From NCBI GenBank assembly GCA_016926575.1, contig JAFGOJ010000160.1, positions 1 to 10,703 on the forward strand: DNA of 10,703 nt, in the 5' to 3' direction. Of the stretch, positions 1 to 6,905 are shown one piece after another. The DNA is from Anaerolineae bacterium (lineage in GTDB: Bacteria; Chloroflexota; Anaerolineae; B4-G1; DUEL01). The notes under the pieces were generated by a model. It made no database searches and had not been told where the DNA came from. It saw nothing but the letters and a program-made list of their open reading frames with translations. Positions within the stretch are counted from its first letter, which is position 1. The number at the start of each line of letters is the position of its first letter. Made by a program: the position numbers and the translations under genes.

Positions 1-23
1 GCCTGGCGCGTCGAAGGGAGAAC

Positions 24-64
24 TGGGGGTTTTGCGGGCGGCTTCGCCGCCCGCAAAACCCCCA
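24..64. repeat. Perfect inverted repeat, 19-bp arms, downstream of the operon
   Basis: The arms 24-42 and 46-64 are exact reverse complements around a TTC loop. It lies about 87 bp beyond the stop of the last gene. Neither strand shows a strong T-tract straight after the stem on the side where the operon would end, so a classical intrinsic terminator is not proven. It could end or protect the transcript, or be a genomic palindromic repeat. Confidence 0.7.
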
Positions 65-91
65 CTCCCCCTTTTCGCGGCGGGAAACGAG

Positions 92-122
92 CCCTCCCGC
101 AGGTTCGGAACCTGCGGGAGGG
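92..122. repeat. Perfect inverted repeat, 15-bp arms, just after the last gene
   Basis: The arms 92-106 and 108-122 are exact complements around a single G. It starts 28 bp past the GH31 stop codon, the place expected of a transcript 3' end. On the minus strand only a short T-run follows about 6 nt after the stem, so it may be a weak terminator or an mRNA 3'-end barrier. With the palindrome at 24-64 it fills the visible DNA beyond the operon; no gene is seen in 1-150. Confidence 0.65.
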
Positions 123-150
123 TTGGCAAGACAGGGGTGAGGGCACCGCG

Positions 151-2316
151 TCACGTTTGTAGCGCGACGCGGGTCACCCGGCCGCGCTCGAACGGCAACC
201 CGCCCCACGTCAGGCCCGGCAACGCCAGGTCTGCGGACGGCTCGCCGTAGACCCACACCTCCGTCACCGCAGGCTGGCCGTGCAGTTCGTCGGTATGTTG
301 GACCACCGGCCCCAGTGGCAGCACCGCCCCCTCGCGCCCGTACACCGGGATGCGCTCCAGCGGGACGGTCAATTCAAGATACCGCGGCCCTTCTATCCGT
401 TCGTCATTCCACACGTCGTACCAGACGCCCGGCGGCAGGTAGACGCGCACCTCTCCGCCCGGCCGCACCACCGGCGCGACCAGCAGCGCCGGCCCGAACA
501 TATACTGTAGCTCGAAGCTCCACGCCGGGCGGTGGTCGGGGAACGCCAGCGGCATCGCCCGCATCACCGGCATCCCGCTCCGGCCGGCCTCGGCAGCGCA
601 GGCTTTCAGGTACGGAATCAGCCGGTAGCGCCACTCGACCCACTCTCGCACGATCTTCAGTGCCTCGTCGCCGTAGACCCAGGGCTCGCGCGGCCCCAGG
701 CCGTGGAAGCGCGTGTGCGAGGTCAGCATGCCGGCCTGGGCCCAGCGCACGTACAGTTCGGCCTCGGGCACGCCACGGTAGAAGCCGCCGATGTCGTGTG
801 CGTAGAACGGCGCACCGCTCATACCCCACGCCAGCCCGCCGTGGATGCTGGCAGCCAGCCCGCCCCAATCGCACTGCGGGTCGCCGCCCCACTGGACCGG
901 GTAGCGTTGGCTGCCGGCCCACCCGGCGCGCCCCCACACCATCGGCTGACCATCACCGTACATCTGCGTGGCCTCGTACACGCAGCGGTTGTAGAGCAGG
1001 GCGTAGGCGTTGTGCAGCCGCTTGCCGCTGTCGCCGTTGTAGGCAACCACGTCTTCGGGAACCGACTCGCCGTAATCGGTCTTCATCACCGCCACGCCGG
1101 CGTCGAACAGCGCCTTGTGCTGGTCGCGGTACCAGACGTAGGCGTCGGGATGTGTCAGGTCGACGATGCCGCTGGGCAGCAGGTGCGGCAGGGTCAAATC
1201 GAACGGCTCGGGCAGCCAGCGGTGAACGTACGGCTCGCCGCTGACGGTCTTGAGCAGGTAGCCTTTCGCCGCCAGCTCGTTGAACAGCGGGTTGAAGGAG
1301 GAAATGTAGGGATACTCCCACAGGCAGAGCCGGAAGCCCATCTCGCGCACCTGGCGCACGAACCCCGCCGGGTCGGGATAGCGGGCGGGGTCCCAGGAGA
1401 AGTCGAAGCGCGTCTCCATCTTGTGCCAGGCGCGCCCGTCGAGCAGGAGGACGTCGCAGGGGACGGCGCGCTCACGCAGGCCGCGCGCCGCTTCCAGCAG
1501 TTCGTCGGCGGTAGCGTAGAACGCGCGTCCCATCCATACGCCGTAGCTCCAGTCCGGCAGTTCGGGCGCGCGCCCGGTCAGGTAGGTGTAGCGTTCGAGG
1601 ATGCCGGCCGGGTCGTCGCCGGTGATGAGGAACACGTCCAGGTTGGCGTCGTCGATCTGCACGACGTAGCTGCGGTGCGACCACACGCTGTAACCGACGG
1701 CGTGGGTGACGCGGGAGGGGGTGTGGACGAACACGCCCCATCCCTCCGGCCCCCAGGCGAAGGGCGCATTCTTGTACGAGCGTTCCGAGTTGAGGCCCAG
1801 CGCGTCGCGGTTCCAGGAGGTGATCAGCTCGCCGCGGTGGTCGAGTTTGCCGAACTTTTCGCCCAGGCCGTAGACGGGGGCCTCGCAGCCGATGTCGAAG
1901 GCCATCTGCCACCCTGCCCTGCCGTGGGCCAGCGGATGGAAGCGGTCCGCCATCTCCATCGACTTGTCGGTGGGCGAACCCAGCACGACCTTGCCGCTGC
2001 GTTCGAGCCGCAGGCGCAGCGGCGACAGGGCGACCTCCAGAGCGGTCTCCCCTGCCTCCAGGCGGACGTGGTCCAGGCCGGGCACCAGCCTGACCGCTAC
2101 GTCGGCGGGAGGGCCAGACAGGATGCCGTAGTCGGGTTGGGGCTTCGTCTCCAGCCGCAGCCGGATCACGTCGGGGGCGTAGAATGCGACGTCCAACACC
2201 CCCGCGTGGGTCAAGAAGCGCGCGCCCCGCTCCGTCGCTCCGAGAAAACTGAGCGAGGCCAGGCGTTGGAACCCCTGCTGTACGCGGATGTTTTCGAGCT
2301 CGGTAAATTCACCCAT
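151..2316 (-). CDS. GH31 family alpha-glycosidase (YicI/alpha-xylosidase-like; substrate uncertain)
   Basis: This 721-residue retaining glycoside hydrolase would remove an alpha-linked sugar from an imported glycoside. No signal peptide is seen, so it is probably cytoplasmic. The N-terminal beta domain leads into VYGLGEKFG (about 148-156). The barrel carries the nucleophile Asp414 in KTDYGE, Arg463 in WGRAG, the acid/base Asp479 in QWGGD, and HDIGGF (507-512); spacing closely matches E. coli YicI. The start at 2316 follows TAGGAG, which includes the stop codon of the exporter gene 11 bp upstream; a longer reading to 2490 would overlap that gene. Compared by eye, the sulfoquinovosidase contacts of YihQ (Arg301, Trp304, Tyr508) read Glu, Phe and Phe here. 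The loop after the barrel Asp reads DGRAWHK, one residue longer than the DCFWMK of YicI. The family is firm; the substrate is not. It is the last gene of the operon. Confidence 0.93.
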   Translation of the reverse strand: MGEFTELENIRVQQGFQRLASLSFLGATERGARFLTHAGVLDVAFYAPDVIRLRLETKPQPDYGILSGPPADVAVRLVPGLDHVRLEAGETALEVALSPLRLRLERSGKVVLGSPTDKSMEMADRFHPLAHGRAGWQMAFDIGCEAPVYGLGEKFGKLDHRGELITSWNRDALGLNSERSYKNAPFAWGPEGWGVFVHTPSRVTHAVGYSVWSHRSYVVQIDDANLDVFLITGDDPAGILERYTYLTGRAPELPDWSYGVWMGRAFYATADELLEAARGLRERAVPCDVLLLDGRAWHKMETRFDFSWDPARYPDPAGFVRQVREMGFRLCLWEYPYISSFNPLFNELAAKGYLLKTVSGEPYVHRWLPEPFDLTLPHLLPSGIVDLTHPDAYVWYRDQHKALFDAGVAVMKTDYGESVPEDVVAYNGDSGKRLHNAYALLYNRCVYEATQMYGDGQPMVWGRAGWAGSQRYPVQWGGDPQCDWGGLAASIHGGLAWGMSGAPFYAHDIGGFYRGVPEAELYVRWAQAGMLTSHTRFHGLGPREPWVYGDEALKIVREWVEWRYRLIPYLKACAAEAGRSGMPVMRAMPLAFPDHRPAWSFELQYMFGPALLVAPVVRPGGEVRVYLPPGVWYDVWNDERIEGPRYLELTVPLERIPVYGREGAVLPLGPVVQHTDELHGQPAVTEVWVYGEPSADLALPGLTWGGLPFERGRVTRVALQT

Positions 2317-2327
2317 GGTTCGTTCTC

Positions 2328-3053
2328 CTAAGGGGCCACCATCATCACGCTGACGATGATGAGCAGGATGTTGACACTCAGTTCGAAGCGGCGCGTCGGC
2401 ATCATGTGGGTTACTTTGCTGCCTACCAGGTGCGCCAGGAACACAAACGGGAGGGAGAAGAGGTAGTACCGAAGCACGTCGACGGTCCACAGGCCGGCCA
2501 AGGCGTGGCCGGCCAGGATCAGCAAGCCAATGGGGAAGAAATACCCCTGGAGCGTGGCGCGGAACTTGTCCGTGGGCCAGTGGCGCAGCGTGCCGTAGGC
2601 CACCACCAGCGGGCCGTTGGCGTTGTAGGCTCCGCCGAGGATGCCGGCGAAGAAGCCAAAGACGAATGCCATATTCTGGCCAATGGTGCGCGTCAGTGTC
2701 GGTTTGAACAGGTTATACAGCGCAAAGGCGACGACGATGACGGCCAGACACGCTTTCACGGTGCCTTCGTAGGCTCCCGTGAGGAATATGAGGCCGATGG
2801 GGATACCCAACAGCGAGGAGACGACCAGCCGCCAGGCGCTGCCCATATTCACCTCGCGCCAACTGGAGAGCAGGATGATGATGGAGCTGGTGTTGTTGAT
2901 CAGCGCGACGAGCGGTGTGGCGGTGTGGATGCCCAACGTCAGCGTCAGCAGAGGCATAGCGACCAATGCACCGCCAAAGCCGAAGGCGGCGCGGGTGATG
3001 GTGGCCACAAAGATGACCATAGGGATGGAAAGAGTAACCCAGTCGAGAGTCAT
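2328..3053 (-). CDS. TauE/SafE (DUF81) family membrane protein, probable anion/sulfonate exporter
   Basis: This 241-residue hydrophobic protein, with about seven to eight membrane segments, shows the internal duplication of the TauE/SafE family: a glycine-rich AFGFGGALVAMP motif near residues 23-34 and its counterpart GGAYNANGPLVV at 140-151. Characterised and proposed members move sulfite, sulfoacetate and other small organosulfonates out of the cell, though many members have no known substrate. The gene starts 5 bp after the RpiB-like gene, with a TAGGG element that includes that gene's stop, so translation is probably coupled. Its place between catabolic enzymes suggests release of the pathway's end product, for example isethionate, sulfoacetate or sulfite if the sugar is a sulfosugar. 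That role is inferred from context. Confidence 0.88.
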   Translation of the reverse strand: MTLDWVTLSIPMVIFVATITRAAFGFGGALVAMPLLTLTLGIHTATPLVALINNTSSIIILLSSWREVNMGSAWRLVVSSLLGIPIGLIFLTGAYEGTVKACLAVIVVAFALYNLFKPTLTRTIGQNMAFVFGFFAGILGGAYNANGPLVVAYGTLRHWPTDKFRATLQGYFFPIGLLILAGHALAGLWTVDVLRYYLFSLPFVFLAHLVGSKVTHMMPTRRFELSVNILLIIVSVMMVAP

Positions 3054-3058
3054 ACGCC

Positions 3059-3544
3059 CTACTTGAACGTTTCTTCTTCCAACGCCTGCACCTGGTGGAA
3101 GGCGTTGGTCAGGAAGTCCCGCTTGAATTCCATCTTCTGCGTGAACTCCATACTCAGCCAGGCGTCGACGATCTGCGTTCCCAGAAACGGCGCGGTCACC
3201 CAGCCACCCAGCGTGATCACGTTGGCGTTGTTGACGATCTTGGCCCGCTCGCCGGAGAAGATGTCGTCGACCACGCAGGCATAGACGCCCTTGTGCTTGT
3301 TGGCGACGATGGCCATGCCCTGTCCCGTCCCACAGATGAGGATGCCCTTGTGGGCCGCACCGCTCTGGACGGCGCGGGCGACCTTGGGGGCCTGCTCGAA
3401 GTAGGGCTGCGGCTCGTCGGCGGAGGGGATGCCGAAGTCGATCAGTTCGATATCCTCGCGTTCCTTCAGGTGCTCGACGAGGGCCTGCTTGAGCGGAAAC
3501 CCGGATAGATCGGATGCGATGGCTAGTTTGATTTTGTCTGTCAT
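3059..3544 (-). CDS. RpiB/LacAB-fold sugar isomerase, SqvF-like (proposed 4-deoxy-4-sulfoerythrose isomerase)
   Basis: This 161-residue protein has the full RpiB/LacAB fold, with catalytic Cys71 in ILICGTGQGM and Asp12 in the first strand. The start at 3544 is chosen for a GAGGAG site just upstream; the longer reading would run through a palindrome. By eye alignment to E. coli and mycobacterial RpiB, three of the four phosphate-binding residues are changed: the His after Asp12 is Leu13, the Arg of FGSR is Trp115, and the first of two C-terminal Args is Met138. Only Arg142 remains. The ring-opening His is Val104. This argues against ribose 5-phosphate as substrate and fits a short, non-phosphorylated aldose. 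In the published sulfo-TK pathway a protein of this family (SqvF) converts sulfoerythrose to sulfoerythrulose, and the neighbouring transketolase and isomerase support that role. An ordinary RpiB cannot be excluded by reading alone. Confidence 0.8.
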   Translation of the reverse strand: MTDKIKLAIASDLSGFPLKQALVEHLKEREDIELIDFGIPSADEPQPYFEQAPKVARAVQSGAAHKGILICGTGQGMAIVANKHKGVYACVVDDIFSGERAKIVNNANVITLGGWVTAPFLGTQIVDAWLSMEFTQKMEFKRDFLTNAFHQVQALEEETFK

Positions 3545-3569
3545 TTTCTCTCCTCTGTTTTGGAATAAA

Positions 3570-3614
3570 CCCCGCCCGTAGGGGTCGGTCTGAGACCGAC
3601 CCCTACGGGCGGGG
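3570..3614. repeat. 45-bp perfect palindrome between the transketolase C-subunit and RpiB-like genes
   Basis: Positions 3570-3591 and 3593-3614 are exact reverse complements (22-bp arms around one G). It fills most of the 79-bp gap between the two genes, the longest gap in this half of the operon. No T-tract follows, so termination is unlikely. An RNA barrier that alters transcript levels on either side, or a dispersed palindromic repeat, is more plausible. Confidence 0.85.
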
Positions 3615-3629
3615 ATAAACCGTTTATCC
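3613..3629. promoter_or_regulatory. Operator-like palindrome overlapping the transketolase C-subunit stop codon
   Basis: The 8-bp arms GGATAAAC (3613-3620) and GTTTATCC (3622-3629) flank one C. The A/T-rich arms around a central CG resemble sugar-regulator operators of the LacI/CRE kind in form, but the site lies inside the operon and no regulator is in the window. Functional assignment is tentative. Confidence 0.25.
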
Positions 3630-4574
3630 TTTTGCCGACACAACCGCCACTGCCTGGCAGCGAATCTCCTCCGACGTCAATGCGAACCGTTCCATCAAGT
3701 ACTCCTGCGTGCCCACCTCGCCGAACGCCTCGCGCACGCCGACGCGCCGCAGCGGCGTGGGCCGGTGCTCGGCCAGCACCTCCGCCACCGCCGACCCCAA
3801 CCCGTTGATGATCTGGTGGTTCTCGCAGGTGACGATCGCGCCGGTTTTCTCTGCGTAGGCCACGACCAGCTCCGCGTCCAGCGGCTTGACCGTGTGCATG
3901 TCGATCACGGCGGCCTCGATCCCCTCCGCTGCCAGCAAGTGAGCCGCTTTCAGCGCCTCCGGCACCATCACCGCGCCCGTGGCGATCAAGGTGACGTCGC
4001 CGCCATCGCGCAGCACGTTCCCTTTTCCTAACGCGATCTCGGCGCCCTCGTCGTAAATCACGTGCGCCTCGCGCCGGTGCAAGCGCATGTAGGTGCAGCC
4101 GTAGTAGTGGGCGGCCTGGGAGACGAGTCGATTCAGCGAAACGGTATCGCACGGTTCGAAGACAACCAGCTTGGGAATGACGCGCATCAAGCCGACGTCC
4201 TCGAACGGCATGTGGGTGCCGCCGTTGTAGGTCGCGGTCACGCCGGGATCCGTGCCCACGAGTTTGACGTTGAGCCGGGCGTAGTTGGCGGAGATGAAGA
4301 ACTGGTCGAACGTGCGGCGGGCAGCGAAGCAGGCGAACGTGTGCGCGAAGGGTATCTTGCCTGTGGCCGAAAGCCCCGCCGCCACGCCGACCATGTTCGC
4401 TTCGGCCACACCCACGTTGAAAGTGCGCTCCGGGAAGCGTTCCTTGAAGGGCTGCGTGCCGGTAGCGCGCATCAGATCGGCCTCCAACAGCACGATGTTC
4501 CTATCCGCCTCCGCCAACGCAATCAGCGTCTGTGTGTACGCCGCGCGCATCTCTTGGGTCGATTTTTCTAGCAT
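3624..4574 (-). CDS. Transketolase C-terminal subunit (SqvGH-like; pyrimidine-binding and C-terminal domains)
   Basis: This 316-residue half-transketolase pairs with the upstream gene. It carries the catalytic Glu58 that activates the cofactor (NVGVAEANM), the pocket His121 (GGTHMPFED), and a C-terminal domain from about 190. Compared by eye with E. coli TktA, Arg358 is kept (Arg10) and Arg520 probably kept (Arg167), but Ser385 is Ala37, His461 is Asp109 and Asp469 is Asn117. The first two changes affect phosphate contacts and the third a substrate-hydroxyl contact. This fits an unusual donor while the glyceraldehyde-phosphate acceptor is still bound. Two start codons compete: the ATG at 4580 abuts the AGGA site with no spacing, while the ATG at 4574 has 6 nt, so I chose 4574. 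The site includes the stop codon of the upstream gene, suggesting coupled, equal synthesis. In sulfo-TK clusters this pair cleaves sulfofructose and then sulfoerythrulose; D-apiose clusters also use a split transketolase. Confidence 0.9.
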   Translation of the reverse strand: MLEKSTQEMRAAYTQTLIALAEADRNIVLLEADLMRATGTQPFKERFPERTFNVGVAEANMVGVAAGLSATGKIPFAHTFACFAARRTFDQFFISANYARLNVKLVGTDPGVTATYNGGTHMPFEDVGLMRVIPKLVVFEPCDTVSLNRLVSQAAHYYGCTYMRLHRREAHVIYDEGAEIALGKGNVLRDGGDVTLIATGAVMVPEALKAAHLLAAEGIEAAVIDMHTVKPLDAELVVAYAEKTGAIVTCENHQIINGLGSAVAEVLAEHRPTPLRRVGVREAFGEVGTQEYLMERFALTSEEIRCQAVAVVSAKG

Positions 4575-4582
4575 ATCCATTC

Positions 4583-5410
4583 CTATTTACCCTGATCGAG
4601 CCGGGCGATGGCCTCCAGGGCAGTCGCGTAATCCACCGGCATGTTGTGGTTGCTCAGTTTGCCCTCGGCGAAGAACGCGCCTTTCCCCTTGATCGTATCC
4701 AGCACGATCATCGAGGGGCGCGCCGTCTCCGCCTTGGCCCGCACGATGGCCCGGTCGAGCTGGGCCATGTCGTGCCCGTCGACGCGCTGGACGAACCAGC
4801 CAAACGCTTCCCACTTGCCCACCAGGTTCTCGATGTCCATCACGTCGTGGGTGTAGCCGTCGATCTGCATCTTGTTGTAGTCGGTGAAAGCGATCAGATG
4901 GCCCAGCCCGAACTGCGCGGCAGCCATCGCCGCCTCCCACACCTGCCCCTCGTTGCTCTCCCCGTCGCCAATGATGCAGTAGACCGTGCTGTCGATCCCG
5001 TCCAGGCGGTTGCCCAGGGCGATCCCCACCGCCGCCGAGAGGCCCTGTCCCAACGAACCGGTGGTCATATCGATGCCGGGAGTCTGGTTCCGGTCGCAGT
5101 GGCTGGGCAGGCAGGTGCCGCCCCGGTTCAAGGTGTGCAGCCACTCTGTGGGGAAGAAGCCCTTGTCGGCCAGGACGCTGTAGAGCGCCGGCCCGGCATG
5201 TCCCTTCGAGAGCACCAACTGATCACGCTCCCGTTTACGCGGGTCGCCGGGATCGACGTTCATATGCTTGTAGTAGAGCACGGTCAACACCTCGATGATC
5301 GACATCGAACCGCCGACGTGGCCCACGCCCAGGTAGCCGATGCTGTCGAGCGTGAGCTTGCGAATCTCCTTCGCTTTTTCCGTCAGTCGCGTCAGTTCCT
5401 GTTCATCCAT
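4583..5410 (-). CDS. Transketolase N-terminal, thiamine-diphosphate-binding subunit (SqvGH-like)
   Basis: This 275-residue subunit binds the diphosphate end of thiamine diphosphate. The motif GDGESNEGQVWEAA starts at 148 and Asn179 completes it; conserved histidines are His31 (GHVGG), His71 (SKGHAG), His104 (PSHCD) and probably His255 (SNHNMP). The GSLGQG loop is at 118-123. The length is normal for a split-transketolase N-subunit. The start at 5410 follows AAGGAG with 7-nt spacing; an upstream ATG at 5479 would lie in repeat-rich intergenic DNA. The C-subunit gene starts within 10 bp of its stop, so the two form one enzyme. With no ribulose-phosphate epimerase or sugar kinase nearby, this pair looks dedicated to the cluster's substrate and not to the housekeeping pentose phosphate route, which is inference. 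Confidence 0.92.
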   Translation of the reverse strand: MDEQELTRLTEKAKEIRKLTLDSIGYLGVGHVGGSMSIIEVLTVLYYKHMNVDPGDPRKRERDQLVLSKGHAGPALYSVLADKGFFPTEWLHTLNRGGTCLPSHCDRNQTPGIDMTTGSLGQGLSAAVGIALGNRLDGIDSTVYCIIGDGESNEGQVWEAAMAAAQFGLGHLIAFTDYNKMQIDGYTHDVMDIENLVGKWEAFGWFVQRVDGHDMAQLDRAIVRAKAETARPSMIVLDTIKGKGAFFAEGKLSNHNMPVDYATALEAIARLDQGK

Positions 5411-5474
5411 AGATAGTCTCCTTGATAGGCCACGTTCTTGCTCCCGTCGGGTCGTGGACCCACGCCGAGTGGGC

Positions 5475-5493
5475 GTCACGCTGAAAGTGTGAC
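5475..5493. repeat. Stem-loop in the isomerase-transketolase intergenic region
   Basis: Positions 5475-5482 pair with 5486-5493 (8 bp, one G-T) around a GAA loop. On the minus strand it is preceded by GTAGG, like the elements at 3578 and 10678. Beside it, CCCAC at 5459-5463 can pair with either 5453-5457 or 5469-5473. The gap 5411-5538 holds no gene; it contains these small hairpins and the repeat at 5508-5528. Confidence 0.45.
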
Positions 5494-5507
5494 CTACATT
5501 TTCGCTT

Positions 5508-5528
5508 AATTCGTGTCAATTCGTGGCT
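5508..5528. repeat. Copy 1 of an exact 21-bp direct repeat flanking the isomerase gene
   Basis: It is identical to 6915-6935. It consists of two 10-bp units beginning ATTCGTG (5509 and 5519), with a degenerate third at 5499. It lies 10 bp past the isomerase stop codon. Confidence 0.9.
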
Positions 5529-5538
5529 GGTCTTGTCA

Positions 5539-6900
5539 TCAAAGATACAGAATCGGCAGCTCCAGCATCCCCGCCAGGGCTTCCAATGCCGCCGTGTGGT
5601 CGCCATACGTGATCGAAATGTGATGCTCCAACCCCTCGGCCAGCAGCGTTTCGAGCACCTGCGCGGCGGGGCGGTCGAAGCGCAGCACGCCCGACGTGCC
5701 GGAGAAGCGCAGCGGCGCGCGCACCATCTGCCCGCGCCCAATGACCAGGCGGTAGTCGCCCGTGGCCTCGCTCAGCCGCGCCACGGTCACAGGCCCCGGC
5801 TTGAGCGGGAACTCCATCAACAGCGGCAGCTTGCGGTTGGAATGGATCGTGCCCCTGGGCGCGACGTCGGGATCGGCCATCGAGAGCGGCGCCAGGCCGC
5901 AGTGCCAGAGCACGACCCCGTCGAGCTTTGCGTCCAGAGCGACCATGTCGGTGCCGAAGGCGGGTTCGCCGCTGAGCGATTGGAGGATCACCTGCGTGAG
6001 CGTGCCGTTGACGTCGACCTCGCAACTGCACGGGGTCCGCTCGTCGCTGAGCATCGACATCGCGCCGCAGGCCGCGCATCCCAGCTCGGTGAAGAACTCG
6101 GGCCAGCAGCGCACGGCCAGCCCGGCGATGTCTTCTTGTTCCGCGAGCCGGCGCAGCGCCAGAAACGTGCGCAGCGTCCCTTCCGTCGCTGTGGGGTCGA
6201 GTTCGTCGAGGTTGTGCAGCCGCGCGCCCAAGCTGTGCCGGAGCGCGGCCACGTCGTCCGCGTTGGCGGCGCGGGCGTCGGCGAAGACGCGCTCCAGGCT
6301 CACCTGCACCACGCGGGCTCCGAAGCGGTGGGCCAAGGCCGGGCCGTCGAACTGGCAACTGTCGAAGCCGGCCGGGTGCTCACCCACGCGGCCGATACGC
6401 GTGGCGCGCAGCAGCCGGCGCGCGCGCCCGGCGCGGGCCAGGGTGTCTACCTTCGCCAGTGCCTCCGCGTCGTCGGGTGGCGCGTAGACCGTCTCGTAGC
6501 GCCGCCCGGTGCGCTTCAGCGCGTGCGCGGCCAGGTTGATGCCGCAGAACGCATTCAGGCGCAGCCGCCCGCCCGTCAGCGGCTCCGGCACGCCCCACAA
6601 GAGCAGCGGCGCGTCGATGCCCTCGGCCAGGCGCACTGCCATCGTGCTGTCGGCGAAGGTGGCCTGCAGCACGATCAACAGATCGGGCGGGTCGGCGGCC
6701 AGCGCATCCGCCGCCGCGTCGACCGCGGCGGCATCGGTGACCAGGCCGGCGGGGCCCACCCGTTCGAACCCGGCCCGCTCCAGCGCCGCGCGCGCCTGCG
6801 CCGCCATCTCCTCAGCCAGCGGAACATCGAACGTCGTGCGCGCCAAAGCCACTAAGCCCACCCGCAAAGGTTGCGTTACACCGTCATTCAGATGTGTCAT
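5539..6900 (-). CDS. L-fucose/L-arabinose isomerase-like protein; candidate aldose-ketose isomerase, SqvD-like
   Basis: This 453-residue protein has the layout of the FucI-like isomerase family (COG2407 type): an N-terminal Rossmann-like half with LLWGVPEP (100-107) and a metal-binding C-terminal half. Likely metal or acid-base residues are Glu268 (RCWPEF), Glu294 and Asp296 (CEVDVNG), His333 (LWHCG) and His426/His427 (EHHISITYGDH). Such enzymes interconvert a free aldose and ketose using a divalent metal and need no phosphate group. As I recall, the sulfo-TK enzyme SqvD makes sulfofructose from sulfoquinovose at this step, and the neighbouring transketolase fits. Whether this protein is truly its orthologue, or acts on another sugar, cannot be read from sequence alone. 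No Shine-Dalgarno sequence precedes the ATG; an A-run and the CACGAAT repeat lie there instead. The 21-bp repeat flanks the gene on both sides. Confidence 0.85.
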   Translation of the reverse strand: MTHLNDGVTQPLRVGLVALARTTFDVPLAEEMAAQARAALERAGFERVGPAGLVTDAAAVDAAADALAADPPDLLIVLQATFADSTMAVRLAEGIDAPLLLWGVPEPLTGGRLRLNAFCGINLAAHALKRTGRRYETVYAPPDDAEALAKVDTLARAGRARRLLRATRIGRVGEHPAGFDSCQFDGPALAHRFGARVVQVSLERVFADARAANADDVAALRHSLGARLHNLDELDPTATEGTLRTFLALRRLAEQEDIAGLAVRCWPEFFTELGCAACGAMSMLSDERTPCSCEVDVNGTLTQVILQSLSGEPAFGTDMVALDAKLDGVVLWHCGLAPLSMADPDVAPRGTIHSNRKLPLLMEFPLKPGPVTVARLSEATGDYRLVIGRGQMVRAPLRFSGTSGVLRFDRPAAQVLETLLAEGLEHHISITYGDHTAALEALAGMLELPILYL

Positions 6901-6905
6901 TTTTT

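Noticed and set aside
532..2331. Long plus-strand open frame of 599 codons opposite the GH31 gene
   Set aside because: It lies wholly antisense to a clearly recognisable enzyme gene; its protein is rich in Arg, His, Val and Gly with no recognisable domain, as expected of a shadow frame in high-GC DNA.
2317..2490. N-terminal extension of the GH31 protein to an upstream ATG
   Set aside because: It would overlap the exporter gene and adds an unconserved segment; the ATG at 2316 has a strong ribosome-binding site.
4583..5410. DXP synthase or pyruvate dehydrogenase E1 as identity of the thiamine enzyme pair
   Set aside because: The conserved histidines, GSLGQG loop and the split at the usual point match two-subunit transketolases.
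5453..5473. Attenuator-like mutually exclusive hairpins
   Set aside because: The competing stems are only 5 bp and there is no T-tract or leader peptide; chance is likely in GC-rich DNA.
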